Of a DNA stretch of 64,000 nt, positions 36,402 through 46,598 are shown in pieces. The position numbers and the translations under genes are program-made. The DNA lies in contig CAVSZC010000004.1 in assembly GCA_963732365.1 (NCBI GenBank), forward strand, positions 62,001 through 126,000, written 5' to 3'. The notes below the pieces were generated by a model. The model was given only the letters and a program-made list of their open reading frames with translations. It did no database searches and was not told where the DNA came from. Source of the stretch: SR-FBR-E99 sp963732365. GTDB lineage: Bacteria > Bacteroidota > Bacteroidia > Bacteroidales > VadinHA17. Each line of letters opens with the position of its first letter. Position 1 is the stretch's first letter.

Positions 36402-37841
36402 ATGTTATTTGGCTCACTGGAATTTTGGCTTGTACTTCCTATAACAATTGTTTTATACTACTTAATACCGGCAAGACTGAGATGGGTAGTTCTGCTTCTT
36501 TTCAGTATAGGGTACCTTGGTTATTTATCAATTTCATTTCTTATATATGCACTAACATTTGCCTCTTTAAACTATGGCTTTGGGATAATTCTCAGCAGGA
36601 GTTCTCAACCCTATACAAGAAAATTCCTGTACAATATTTTCCTGATAATTAATATAGGGCAACTGGTTTTTTATAAGTATTTAGATTTTATTATCGAGAA
36701 CCTGAATCTGTTGGCCAATCTTGCCAATGCCAAAGAAATCCCGTATTTAGACATATTAGTACCTATTGGCATTTCATATTATACATTTCAATGTATTGGA
36801 TATCTAATTAATATTTACCGTAAGGTAGAAAGACCTGAAACGCATTATGGGTATTTTTTAATTTATAATATCTTCTTCCCAAAAATTCTTAGCGGTCCTA
36901 TTGAAAGATCAGAAAAGTTCCTGCCTCAGATACGTAATCCTCTCTCCCCTTCTGCTGAACTATTTAAAGAAGGATTATACAGGCTACTGATGGGTATTTT
37001 TAAGAAACTGATTATTGCAGAACGACTATCAGTTATTGTTTTCAATACATATCCGAATATAGAGAACTTTACCGGATTTGCATTATTGGAAATTATGTTC
37101 ATTCAGGCCATATATATCTACACTGATTTCTCTGGCTACACTGATATAGCATTGGGAATGGCCAGTTTTTTTGGAATCAAGCTAACTGATAATTTCAACA
37201 GACCATTTTTTGCAACTACTGTTACGAATTTCTGGAGGAGATGGCATATCTCTCTTTCGTTATGGTGTAATGACTATATTTTTAAATCGATTATATTCAG
37301 AAGAAGAAGATGGGGAACCACAGCATCTGTTTACGGAGTATTTATAACATTCCTGATAATCGGATTATGGCATGGACCGTTGTGGACATTTGTAATTTTA
37401 GGTATTTTACAGGGATTAGCGATCAATTATGAATTTTTTACAAAAAAGGCAAGACTCAGAATTGGCAATAAAATACATTTGTTTTGGAATAACATGGTAA
37501 GCAGGATGATTACATATGCGTTTTTCAGCTTTTCACTCATCTTCTTTTTTGCTGAAAGCCTGGAAGATTCACTATATTTTGTTGTTCACCTTTTTATTTT
37601 TGAAAATAGCTCAATAAGTGGTAACAACCTTGGATTAGAAAGAAGAAATGTTTTGATTGTAGTGATTGCTGCCATAGTGCTTTTTGTCATCGAAGCATTG
37701 GAAGAAAGAGGCTACAAGGTATTTGATAAAGTTAAATTACTACCAGCCTGGTCCAGATGGATAGTCTATTATTTGATAGTAGTTATTATTTTTGTCTTCG
37801 GTAAATTTGCAACCACAAATTTCGTCTATTTTCAATTCTGA
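36402..37841 (+). CDS. MBOAT-family O-acyltransferase (AlgI/DltB-like)
   Basis: A 479-residue polytopic membrane protein of the MBOAT family. WRRWHISLSLW (His282) and GLWHGPLWTF (His324) carry the two conserved histidines, and DFSGYTDIALGMA near 242 is also typical of AlgI-like members. These proteins move an acyl group across the inner membrane onto a polysaccharide or teichoic acid, normally together with an SGNH-type partner such as DltD or AlgJ/AlgX. Candidate partners flank it on both sides. The acyl donor is probably the carrier protein of this locus. Confidence 0.9.
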   Translation: MLFGSLEFWLVLPITIVLYYLIPARLRWVVLLLFSIGYLGYLSISFLIYALTFASLNYGFGIILSRSSQPYTRKFLYNIFLIINIGQLVFYKYLDFIIENLNLLANLANAKEIPYLDILVPIGISYYTFQCIGYLINIYRKVERPETHYGYFLIYNIFFPKILSGPIERSEKFLPQIRNPLSPSAELFKEGLYRLLMGIFKKLIIAERLSVIVFNTYPNIENFTGFALLEIMFIQAIYIYTDFSGYTDIALGMASFFGIKLTDNFNRPFFATTVTNFWRRWHISLSLWCNDYIFKSIIFRRRRWGTTASVYGVFITFLIIGLWHGPLWTFVILGILQGLAINYEFFTKKARLRIGNKIHLFWNNMVSRMITYAFFSFSLIFFFAESLEDSLYFVVHLFIFENSSISGNNLGLERRNVLIVVIAAIVLFVIEALEERGYKVFDKVKLLPAWSRWIVYYLIVVIIFVFGKFATTNFVYFQF

Positions 37842-37908
37842 GACCACGACAGATCAAAAGTATAGATGGATAGATAAACCGGTAGTGTAATAATAATCCT
37901 TCCCAGTA

Positions 37909-38832
37909 ATGAAAGAATTCATTTATAAGTTTATCCTCTTTATTGTTTCTCTTATCCTTCTTCTCATCATCATTGCATTTTTAACATCTTTCATTGTCAA
38001 ACAGAGACATTTTAAAATATGGGAAACGGACAGCAACACACTGGTGATGCCACGTAGTGAGCATTATGACATAGTACTTTCAGGCGCTTCTCATGCAAGA
38101 ATTCTGTCTCGTCATAAGAATCATCTGAGACTCGAGAACATTCTTAATAAAAAGATTTTCAACGTTGGTCAGGGAGCAGCTTCATGTGGTATTGAAGAGC
38201 AATACTTTTACCTGAAATATTTCTTTGACGAAGGAAACAAGGTTGACACAGTACTATATTTCTTATCTCCTCCGCTGCTGTATTCGAGGTTATTGCCAAT
38301 AGCTTCAAATACGTTTAACCATGAATGCTTTTCTTTCAGATTCCTATTCAGGTACATGAGATTTGATGCTGGTGAAAATAAAAGACAAAGACTTCTTGAA
38401 TATTTCAGAAGTAAATTTACCTGGGAGTGGATAGGTCATAAACCTGACAAGTCAGTATCTATGGACAAAGTCCTTCCAATGGTTGACTCTTTACTTATTA
38501 GGGAGGGTATAGCAATGTATTATAATCTTGAAGAAGAATCTGATGAACGGTTTTCTTTATCATGCTCACTTATTGAAAAGGAGATAAATTATGTACTTTC
38601 AAAAGATTCTTATATTATTTTCATTATCCCTCCGGCAGTCTTTGGCAAATGGCCAGGCCATGAACAAACTGTAGATTTTGCGAAGAGGATGTCTGAAAAA
38701 TACGATGTCAATTACTTTGATTTTTCAGAGATTATAATGGATCCTTCATTCTACCTTGATCACCATCATCTAAATACGAGAGGAGTAATACATTTTTCAG
38801 AAAACTTCCTTGTACCGATTTTCAATAAATAA
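37909..38832 (+). CDS. Membrane-anchored SGNH/DltD-like protein
   Basis: A 307-residue protein with one N-terminal membrane anchor (residues about 8-30) and a periplasmic domain. GASHAR at 59-64 matches SGNH block I (catalytic Ser), FNVGQGAASCG fits block II, and LDHHHLNTRG at 283-292 matches the Asp-x-x-His block V. This topology and motif order resemble DltD and AlgJ-type proteins that work with an MBOAT. It lies 67 bases after the MBOAT gene. Confidence 0.8.
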   Translation: MKEFIYKFILFIVSLILLLIIIAFLTSFIVKQRHFKIWETDSNTLVMPRSEHYDIVLSGASHARILSRHKNHLRLENILNKKIFNVGQGAASCGIEEQYFYLKYFFDEGNKVDTVLYFLSPPLLYSRLLPIASNTFNHECFSFRFLFRYMRFDAGENKRQRLLEYFRSKFTWEWIGHKPDKSVSMDKVLPMVDSLLIREGIAMYYNLEEESDERFSLSCSLIEKEINYVLSKDSYIIFIIPPAVFGKWPGHEQTVDFAKRMSEKYDVNYFDFSEIIMDPSFYLDHHHLNTRGVIHFSENFLVPIFNK

Positions 38833-39000
38833 ACAAAAGAAATTGAATCCTATGGTATAACAACAAGATTTCAGATAATTGGCTGATATGTCCCCTGATA
38901 ACTATCTTCAGAATAACCAAATGAAACAAATGCCTGAACTTTGTGAATACAAGTTGGGCAAACAAAGAGTATATTTGAATGACCCAAAACTTTGCACCTC

Positions 39001-39780
39001 ATGACAAAAATTGTAATTTATCTTTCATGGTTTCTTTGCCTGGGTGTTTTAGCAACCTCTTGTGCTCCAACCACGGGAGCTGCCTATTTCAAAAAATATG
39101 AAAAAATTGAAGGCATAAACGAGCCTGACAGAAATTATCTTAATGAAATTGAAAATAGAGAACTTATTCAACCGGGCGATAAGCTTTTTATTTCAGTCAG
39201 CAGCGGAAGCGATGAGCCTAACAGCTTCAACCAACCCGCCGGAGGAGCATTTAGTTCACTTGACCTGTTAACTTATGATGTCGATAACGATGGCTATATT
39301 AAACTTCCATATCTCAACAAAAAGAAGGTTTCTGGCCTGACTATAACGCAGGTAACTGATTCTTTGGAGACCGAACTATCTCAATACATTTACCTTCCTA
39401 CTATTACAATCCATTTCGCCAGCAGCAGAATCACAGTTGTTGGTGAACTGAACTCTCCGGGAGTATATGAATTTAACAGCAAATCGATAACTATTTATCA
39501 GGCAATAGCCTATGCTGGAGATATCGCTCCTTATGGAAACCGAAAGAACGTGATGATCGTAAGGAATGAAGGAGACAATATTGTTCAGAAAAGAGTCGAC
39601 CTGACAAATGATCAGATTCTCATGTCAAAATGGTATTATATTCAGGCAAATGACATTATTTATGTAGAGCCTCTGGCAAGGAAAAGCCTGGGTATTGAAA
39701 CATTCCCTTGGGATATCTTCTTCTCTATTATAACAACCTTTATTTTAACTTATACCTTTGTAACAAATCAACCCTTTTAG
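39001..39780 (+). CDS. Polysaccharide export lipoprotein (Wza/BexD-like)
   Basis: A 259-residue outer-membrane export protein. Signal peptide and lipobox LATSC give a lipidated Cys near residue 21. A Poly_export domain (LIQPGDKLFISVSSG ... GYIKLPYLNKKK) and an SLBB domain (ITVVGELNSPGVYEF) follow, with a C-terminal hydrophobic helix. I take the ATG at 39001. A TTG three codons earlier is possible. It starts the export section and is followed 11 bases later by the Wzc-like gene. Confidence 0.9.
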   Translation: MTKIVIYLSWFLCLGVLATSCAPTTGAAYFKKYEKIEGINEPDRNYLNEIENRELIQPGDKLFISVSSGSDEPNSFNQPAGGAFSSLDLLTYDVDNDGYIKLPYLNKKKVSGLTITQVTDSLETELSQYIYLPTITIHFASSRITVVGELNSPGVYEFNSKSITIYQAIAYAGDIAPYGNRKNVMIVRNEGDNIVQKRVDLTNDQILMSKWYYIQANDIIYVEPLARKSLGIETFPWDIFFSIITTFILTYTFVTNQPF

Positions 39781-39791
39781 GGCCACGACAA

Positions 39792-42204
39792 ATGGATAAC
39801 GCTAATTCTCAACAGAAAACCAATATCCTTGACATTATTCAGATATTCCTTCACTATTGGCTATTATTGCTCATATTCGTAGTTATCTTTGTAGCTGCCG
39901 GAGTTATTTACCTCAAATTTGCATCAAAGACATACAGCGTATTTGCGAGGATAGCAATAACCATGGATCTAAACAGTAGTAACAGAGGATCAAATGCTTA
40001 TGTTAATGTTAGTGATCTCATGAGTCAGGAGAAGGACTTCGCCAATGAAATTGCTTTCCTGAGATCGACTCCATTACTTGTAGAGGTAATAAATGATATG
40101 AATCTTTTTACCTCCTATTACATCAAGGAGGACAAAATTCCAAAGGAATTTGTTTTCAGCCTGAATAATATTTATAAGGATTCTCCATTCATTGTAGTTG
40201 TAGATGAATCGAGTTTGCAGCCGGTTAATGTCCTCTTTTACTTAAGCATCCTTGATGACGAAACCTATCTAATTGGTGTCAGATCTGAAGAGGCAAAGCT
40301 ATACAACTTTGCTAATGGATCTATTTCAAGGGAAATGTACTTATTTGAATTAGAAGGTATATACAAATTTGGGGAAGACATAAAAACACCATACTGCTCA
40401 TTTAAGTTATTGCTGAATTCAAATTATAAATCAGAACGTTACCAGGGGAAAGATCTGTTCTTTAAATTCGATAGCCCACAGGATCTTGCCTCCAGGTTTC
40501 AGAATAAGTTGTCTGTGAGATCCGCATTTTATGAATCATCCATTGCTGACCTGTCATTTGAAGGCGAAAACCTAGAAATGGCCATGGACTTCCTCAATAT
40601 CTTAATTACTAAATATATTGAGAAAAATCTTGAGAAGAAGAATTATAATGCCAATAACACAATTGAATATATCGATCGTCAATTGGCTACAATCTCAGGT
40701 TCTCTGGGGCAATCCGAGCAAGATCTTCAATTTTTCAGATCTAGTCGTGATGTAATGGACATAAATGATAAAGTGAGCAGTATTTCAGGTCAGATTTTAG
40801 CTTTGGAACAAACAAGAGACAATTTTCAAACCGAATTTAACAATTTGTCTCAGCTTAGTGATTATTTTGAAGCCAACAAAGATCAGTCAACTTTCATTGC
40901 TCCCTCCTATATGGGGATGTCAGATGCAACTCTAGCGACGCTCATACAAGAGCTTACTGCTTTAAGTTCAGAAAAACAAAGTCTGATTAGCACAAACCAG
41001 CTCAGAAATCCAAGGCTAAAAACCCTCGAAGCAAATATAACAACAATTAAAAACGTCATTGCGGATAATATAAATTTCAATCTATCGACAACGAGGAACA
41101 AGCTGGAAGAAATAAATAGCAGGCTTAAGTTGCTTTATAATGAATCATCCAGACTTCCTCAAACACAGAGACAATTAGTAGGCTTGGAAAGGGAATTTAA
41201 TATTAATGATGCAGTATATACATCACTCCTTGACAAACGCATACAAGCCCAGATCATTAAAGCCTCAAATCTTCCTGATTGTGAAATAATTGAACCCGTC
41301 AGGTTTGTTGAAGTGGCATCCCCCAGTGCAAAAAAAATACTTGTAATTGCGATGTTTCTCGGGGTTATGTTTCCTTCAATTTACATTATCATAATTAACT
41401 TCCTGTCTCAACGTATACGAAGCAGAGAAGATATCAGGAAAATTTGTTCCCTGCCAATAATCGGAAGCATTCCTCATACTGCCACCAAACCGAATAATTT
41501 AATAAGCCTTTCTCCTCAATCTCCGCTTGCAGAGAAGTTTCATTCAATGCAGAGTAATCTAATATATTATTCAATTGGGGAGTCAAACAAAACTATTCTT
41601 GTTACATCAACACTTCCCGGTGAGGGAAAATCTTTTATTTCATTAAACCTCGCTATGAGTTTTGCTCTTACAGACAATAAAACAATTCTCGTAAGTTTTG
41701 ACCTCAGAAAAGCAAATCCATCACTTTCGGACTTAGAAGATAAAGGCAAACCGTGGACTTAGCGAATACCTGATAAGCAAAGCCTCTTTGGAGGAAATAA
41801 TCACTCCCACGAAAGTACCCAATCTTCATTTTATAACTAACGGTCCAATACCTCCCAACCCGGTTACTCTTCTTTCTACATCAAGGGCAGGACTTCTTTT
41901 TGAAGAACTTAAAGCGAGCTATGATTATGTCATCATTGACTCCCCTCCATTTGGACTGGTCACAGATGCATTCCTTCTAATGCAGTACACCGATATCAAC
42001 CTGTTTGTTACACGCCTCGGAATAATCACCAAACGTGCACTACGGCAAAGCATAGAGGATCTTAATGAAAAGAAGATAAAGAATGTATATAATGTACTTA
42101 ATGATATTACAAAATTGGATAAGGCCTATACACATAAATATTATCAATCACCCGTAAAAAAGAGGAGTATAGGTTCTATAATACTGGGGATATTTAACAA
42201 ATAG
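39792..42204 (+). pseudogene. Wzc-like chain-length/tyrosine autokinase, split by a frameshift
   Basis: Restoring one base gives a single protein of about 803 residues. It has an N-terminal Wzz domain between two membrane segments with long coiled coils, then a cytoplasmic BY-kinase domain. Walker A is LPGEGKSF, Walker A' reads VSFDLRKANPS (Ser where an Asp is usual) and Walker B is VIIDSPP. A short tyrosine-bearing tail (YTHKYY) follows. The frame breaks at 41751-41756: KGKP is followed by a stop (TAG 41760-41762), whereas the +1 frame continues GLSEYLISKASLEEI without a gap. Start taken at ATG 39792. As it stands the kinase half would not be made in one piece. Confidence 0.85.
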
Positions 42205-42255
42205 CGATCCTGTTGTCATTATTGTGCGGTTGCTGATTATTGAAAGATTGTTCTA

Positions 42256-43455
42256 ATGAGAAAGTTGATTAAAGCGTTTAAGATTTGCCTTAACATATTT
42301 ATTCATCCATCCTTCATTAAAGTCTTAATCCAAAATGCCTTTCATGTTTTGCATCAGGCTTACCCTGACAACAGGCACCTTGATGAGGCAATGACATGGC
42401 TTAAAAACTCCCAGAACGCAGTCACAGGAGGTGGGTCTTCCGGCATCTACAATTTTGAGTCAGGATGGAATTCTCCATATCCCGAAACCACTGGTTATAT
42501 TATCCCTACTTTCCTGACATACTTCGATCTGACAAAGGATGAGGACTTTCTGCTAAGGGCAAGAAGAATGGGAGACTGGGAGATTGAAATTCAATTACCT
42601 TCGGGAGCAATCAGGGGTGGGGTGGGTCTAAATAAATATCCTATCGTATTTAATACAGGGCAGGTAATTTTTGGCTGGATAGCTTTGTACAGAGCAACTA
42701 ATGAGGTTAAATACCTTGAAGCCGCTACGAAGGCTGCAGACTGGCTTACGGAAATACAGGACGAAGATGGTAAGTGGAGTAGGTTCACTTATAACAGCAT
42801 CCCTCATTCATATAACGTCAGAGTTGCCTGGGCCCTTATGGAGATAGCCACAGAGACAAACAGAGACCGCTATATGAGTTCTGCACTAAGAAAAGTAGAA
42901 TGGGTTCTGTCAAAAGCCTCTTCAGACGGGTGGATCGATCATATGGGATTCCATGAAGAAGAATTTCCATGGACCCATACCATTGCTTACACTTTGAGAG
43001 GTCTGTTGGAATGCTCACATTTTTTAACTGGCGAAATTAAAGCCAGAATCATCTCAACAGTCAGTTTTGCCTCTGAAAAGATAATTGACAAGTATCAGTC
43101 TGTTCCCACAAAAACAGGAGTTGGGAAGTTCCTTCCCGGAACTTTCAACAGGGAATGGAAAACCGACGCAAACTATTCCTGTCTGACAGGAAATGCTCAG
43201 TTGTCAATTGTATTCCTGAAGCTATATTTATTAAACAAAAAGCCTCATTTCTATGAGGCTGCGTACAAACTTATTGAAGAACTTAAATCCACACAGGATC
43301 TGTCCAGCAGAAATAAAGGAATCAGAGGAGGCATTGCAGGATCTTATCCAATCTGGGGCAAATATGTAAATTTCGGATATCCAAACTGGGCTGCCAAATT
43401 CTTCGCCGAGGCCTTGATGTTAAAAGCGGAAATAGACTATAAAGATAGCCTGTAA
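42256..43455 (+). CDS. Putative (alpha/alpha)-barrel protein of the polysaccharide locus
   Basis: A 399-residue protein without clear signal peptide. Repeated helical hairpins with Trp/Gly turns (ETTGYIIPTFLTYFDLTKDEDF, FNTGQVIFGWIALYRATNE, VRVAWALMEIATETNRD, HTIAYTLRGLLECSHF) fit an (alpha/alpha) toroid as in glycoside hydrolases, lyases and epimerases. I cannot assign an activity. It is the last gene of the plus-strand train and converges on wecB after 32 bases. A role in trimming or modifying the polymer is a reasonable guess. Confidence 0.65.
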   Translation: MRKLIKAFKICLNIFIHPSFIKVLIQNAFHVLHQAYPDNRHLDEAMTWLKNSQNAVTGGGSSGIYNFESGWNSPYPETTGYIIPTFLTYFDLTKDEDFLLRARRMGDWEIEIQLPSGAIRGGVGLNKYPIVFNTGQVIFGWIALYRATNEVKYLEAATKAADWLTEIQDEDGKWSRFTYNSIPHSYNVRVAWALMEIATETNRDRYMSSALRKVEWVLSKASSDGWIDHMGFHEEEFPWTHTIAYTLRGLLECSHFLTGEIKARIISTVSFASEKIIDKYQSVPTKTGVGKFLPGTFNREWKTDANYSCLTGNAQLSIVFLKLYLLNKKPHFYEAAYKLIEELKSTQDLSSRNKGIRGGIAGSYPIWGKYVNFGYPNWAAKFFAEALMLKAEIDYKDSL

Positions 43456-43487
43456 GAAATAGCCCTGGCACTGATTATGTATTGCTC

Positions 43488-44636
43488 TTATCCGACATAG
43501 TCAATTATAGCCTCGAGACACCTTTCGGAAGTTCGTCCATCCCATAATTCAGGAATAACTGATTTTCTAGGCTCCAATATGGCTTTATAGAACTCCTTCT
43601 TTATCCTTTTCATGTCATTGCCAACCAGCACACTGACCCCGCCATGTTCCCTTAAAGTAACGGGCCTCTCTGTATTCCAGCGCATGGTCAGACAGGGTGT
43701 GCCCAGGACGGTACATTCTTCCTGTAGGCCTCCTGAATCCGTAAGGACTACCTTGGCCTTCATGTTTAACCGAAGCATTTCAGTATATCCTATCGGCTCC
43801 AGAAGAAAAATTGAATCATGTGATGCAATTGCATCCCACATATTGAACTTCTTAAGTTGCTTTTCCGTTCTCGGATGGATGGGCCATATGAGCTTTAATC
43901 CGTTGTTCATAGCAGATATCAGGAATCCTGCTATCTCAGAGAGAGACTCAATGTAATCAACATTTGACGGCCGATGTATTGTGGCAACAGCATACTCGAC
44001 TACAGAATCAGCACCAACTGAATGTGATGATTTCCTGTTCTTATCTATAATTTCAGATATACTGATATGCGAGGCTTTTTCTCGCTGCTTCTCCAGCGTA
44101 TCGATCATTATGTTCCCTACAAATTTTATTCTCGATGGATTAACGCCTTCATTGATAAGGTTTTTTGTTGACATCTTGTCGGGGGTAAGCAATAAATCAG
44201 CGAGCCTATCGGTCACAAGGCGATTGATTTCTTCAGGCATGGACATATCACCGGATCTTAAACCAGCTTCAATGTGACAGACTTTAATGTTTAATTTCTT
44301 TGCAGCAACTGTACAAGCAAGTGTGGCATTCACGTCACCCACAACTACTACCCAGTCAGGAGCCTCCTTCAAAAGTACCCTCTCAAAAGCAATCATTGTA
44401 CCACCTATTTGTTCGGAGTGAGATCCGGATCCGATTTCCAGGTTTATATCCGGTGCTGGAATATTAAGCTCATTGAAGAATAATTCAGACATTCTTACAT
44501 CATAATGCTGCCCAGTATGCACTAAAATATGAGATATAATTTCGTTGTTAACTTCATTATATTTATTAATTGCTTCCATAAAGGGAGCTATTTTGACAAA
44601 ATTAGGTCTTGCTCCTACTACGCTTATTATTTTCAT
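43488..44636 (-). CDS. wecB: UDP-N-acetylglucosamine 2-epimerase
   Basis: A 382-residue enzyme that converts UDP-GlcNAc to UDP-ManNAc. VVGARPNFVKIAP at the N-terminus, HTGQHYD, GDVNATLA, HIEAGLRSGD and LTDSGGLQEE are all family signatures. The start is set at MKIISVVG (44636). A longer frame to 44687 adds residues not usual for the family. It is the last gene of the minus-strand train. UDP-ManNAc would suit the TagA/WecG-type transferase encoded at 46595. Confidence 0.93.
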   Translation of the reverse strand: MKIISVVGARPNFVKIAPFMEAINKYNEVNNEIISHILVHTGQHYDVRMSELFFNELNIPAPDINLEIGSGSHSEQIGGTMIAFERVLLKEAPDWVVVVGDVNATLACTVAAKKLNIKVCHIEAGLRSGDMSMPEEINRLVTDRLADLLLTPDKMSTKNLINEGVNPSRIKFVGNIMIDTLEKQREKASHISISEIIDKNRKSSHSVGADSVVEYAVATIHRPSNVDYIESLSEIAGFLISAMNNGLKLIWPIHPRTEKQLKKFNMWDAIASHDSIFLLEPIGYTEMLRLNMKAKVVLTDSGGLQEECTVLGTPCLTMRWNTERPVTLREHGGVSVLVGNDMKRIKKEFYKAILEPRKSVIPELWDGRTSERCLEAIIDYVG

Positions 44637-44719
44637 TACTCCAATTTTATACTTAAAATCTTTTGCGAGAAGGCATAACCATCTCATGTCAAATGCGGTA
44701 CCCCTCCAAATCAGGATAT

Positions 44720-45580
44720 TCAGTTTGTTAGGTTCTTTTCAATCAGCTCCTTGGTTTCCTTTAGATGGGCTTTGGATGAAGCCCCAAATAGTACGGATTC
44801 AATCCTTGGAAATTGCGCCAGATATTCGATTGCTTCTTTTGGCCTTAACGCTCCTGCTGCAAGAACTTGCATGGCAACCGGTCTGAATTCCTTCTCATTA
44901 AGGTATCTCTCATAAAGCTCTTTCCCTCCTGACATCCTGAATCCAATCTTGTTAATTGATGAACAAATAATAGGATTTCTCAGTCCAGTTGACTCAAGTG
45001 CATCCAATAATCTAGGCATATTCATGGTTATAAACCCAGGCTCAGCCTTATATTTCTTCCTGATATACTCATCAAATCTGGCGAATACGTCATTCATGTC
45101 CAAACCTAGAAGAAGATCCACTAATACATTCTGTATGAAAATCACAGGTGTTTCTATTCCTTTGAACATCTTCATCTCTGAATCAATAAGTACTTCCATC
45201 ACCTTCAGGAAGTCCCGATTGACCACAGCCAACCCCCCTTTAGCAATGGTACCGAATATATTTCCCGGGACATACTGCTTTACTGCACCCATAACTCCAA
45301 GTTCTGTAACGGCATTGGCATATTTATGAGCATATGGCATGCATGGGAATATTTTAAATCCTTCATACCTTGAAGGATTAGCCACTATATATCTGCAGAT
45401 ATTGCCTATTCTGTCATGTGTGGTGCACATGAAAGTATTAATTCCAATTTCTCTTGCTTGGTCTAATACTTTTATGATTGAACTGTCATCTCTAAACTGA
45501 ATAGACTGAGCTCTTGATTTTTCGTCTGAGAGATGATTCACAGCAAAAAACTGGTTATCTCCTAATAGTACTTTTTCCAT
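44720..45580 (-). CDS. Putative TIM-barrel protein, aldo/keto reductase-like
   Basis: A 286-residue soluble protein. LLGDNQFFAVNHLSDE near the start, a long middle with regular beta-alpha spacing, and SVLFGASSKAHLKET near the end recall aldo/keto reductase-like barrels. The typical AKR catalytic tetrad is not evident. I chose ATG 45580, which has AAGGA just upstream. ATG 45598 would overlap the oxidoreductase gene by 17 bases. Pairing with the Gfo/Idh/MocA gene suggests that the two act on the same sugar, but this is a guess. Confidence 0.65.
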   Translation of the reverse strand: MEKVLLGDNQFFAVNHLSDEKSRAQSIQFRDDSSIIKVLDQAREIGINTFMCTTHDRIGNICRYIVANPSRYEGFKIFPCMPYAHKYANAVTELGVMGAVKQYVPGNIFGTIAKGGLAVVNRDFLKVMEVLIDSEMKMFKGIETPVIFIQNVLVDLLLGLDMNDVFARFDEYIRKKYKAEPGFITMNMPRLLDALESTGLRNPIICSSINKIGFRMSGGKELYERYLNEKEFRPVAMQVLAAGALRPKEAIEYLAQFPRIESVLFGASSKAHLKETKELIEKNLTN

Positions 45581-45581
45581 T

Positions 45582-46598
45582 TCATCCTTGTTTAGCATTG
45601 TCTAAGATCTTTTCAATTACCTTATCAGTAAAATTCGCCTGCTGGAAACTGTTTACAGTGGCTTGCCTGTCATTCTTTATGCAGTCGACAAAATAGTCTA
45701 TCTGTGCACTGTACTCTTCGCCACGGAGATAATAATCAACTGGTATCGCAAGCTCTGTAATGTACTTTATGGTCCATCCCTTCTCCAGCTTTTCTGTCGG
45801 CATTGCCTCTTTCAGATAGATCTTCAACTCTGTCGCATCACAAACAATCTTGCCTTTCTTCCCCTGGACCGTTATCGATGTTGACATTTTCCGATAAGTT
45901 TCATCGCTCCAGTTTACCAATAAAGTGCCGGTCAGTCCACTTTTCAGTTCAAGTAAAGAATATACGGCATCTTCGACCCCGTTTGAATAGATACTTTTAA
46001 GTAAAGTTCCACGCACTCGAACGGGTTTGTCGATCACTTCCTGAATCAGGTTAATTACATGGGATGCATAATCAAAGAGACAACCTCCGCCTTCCTCAGG
46101 CTTTGATCTCCAGGTCCCTCCCTTTTCCCTTGTCACTACAGGGCCATAAGCTTCTCCAGTGAAATGTACCAAGTCTCCAATAATTCCATAAGAAAGAAGC
46201 CTCTTCAACTCTCTGAAAGTACCGATGAACTGATTGTGAAATCCAACCTGATTAACGACACGCTTAGCCAATGCCATCTCTACAAGTTCATCCCCTTCTC
46301 TAGTATTTAACATAAAGGGTTTCTCACAGAACACGTGAATTCCCTGCTCCAGGGCAAATTTAACCATCGGATAATGTAACTTTGTGGGCGTTGCGATAAT
46401 TGCGAAATCTGGTCTTGCTTCAGAAAGCATGTTTCTGAAGTCATTGTAGACAGCTGCCTTGCTGAATTTCTTGAAACCTGATAGAATAAGGGATGAAGAA
46501 TCGCAAACTGCAATGAGATTAATATCTGGATGTGCTCCCACAATTGCTGCATGAGAGATTCCCATTTTACCAAGACCTATTACTGATCCTTTAATCAT
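45582..46598 (-). CDS. Gfo/Idh/MocA family sugar oxidoreductase
   Basis: A 338-residue NAD(P)-dependent oxidoreductase. The Rossmann start VIGLGKMGISHA, the strand-loop IATPTKLHYP and the EKPF motif near residue 94 are standard, followed by the C-terminal alpha/beta domain. In polysaccharide loci such enzymes oxidise nucleotide-sugars (WlbA/WbpB type, 3-oxidation of UDP-GlcNAcA) or reduce ketosugars. The substrate cannot be read here. ATGA overlap with the upstream TagA-like gene. Confidence 0.85.
   Translation of the reverse strand: MIKGSVIGLGKMGISHAAIVGAHPDINLIAVCDSSSLILSGFKKFSKAAVYNDFRNMLSEARPDFAIIATPTKLHYPMVKFALEQGIHVFCEKPFMLNTREGDELVEMALAKRVVNQVGFHNQFIGTFRELKRLLSYGIIGDLVHFTGEAYGPVVTREKGGTWRSKPEEGGGCLFDYASHVINLIQEVIDKPVRVRGTLLKSIYSNGVEDAVYSLLELKSGLTGTLLVNWSDETYRKMSTSITVQGKKGKIVCDATELKIYLKEAMPTEKLEKGWTIKYITELAIPVDYYLRGEEYSAQIDYFVDCIKNDRQATVNSFQQANFTDKVIEKILDNAKQG

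Noticed and set aside
39708..39791. Upstream extension of the Wzc-like gene
   Set aside because: It overlaps the end of the Wza-like gene in another frame. The ATG at 39792 with MDNANSQQK is the natural start.
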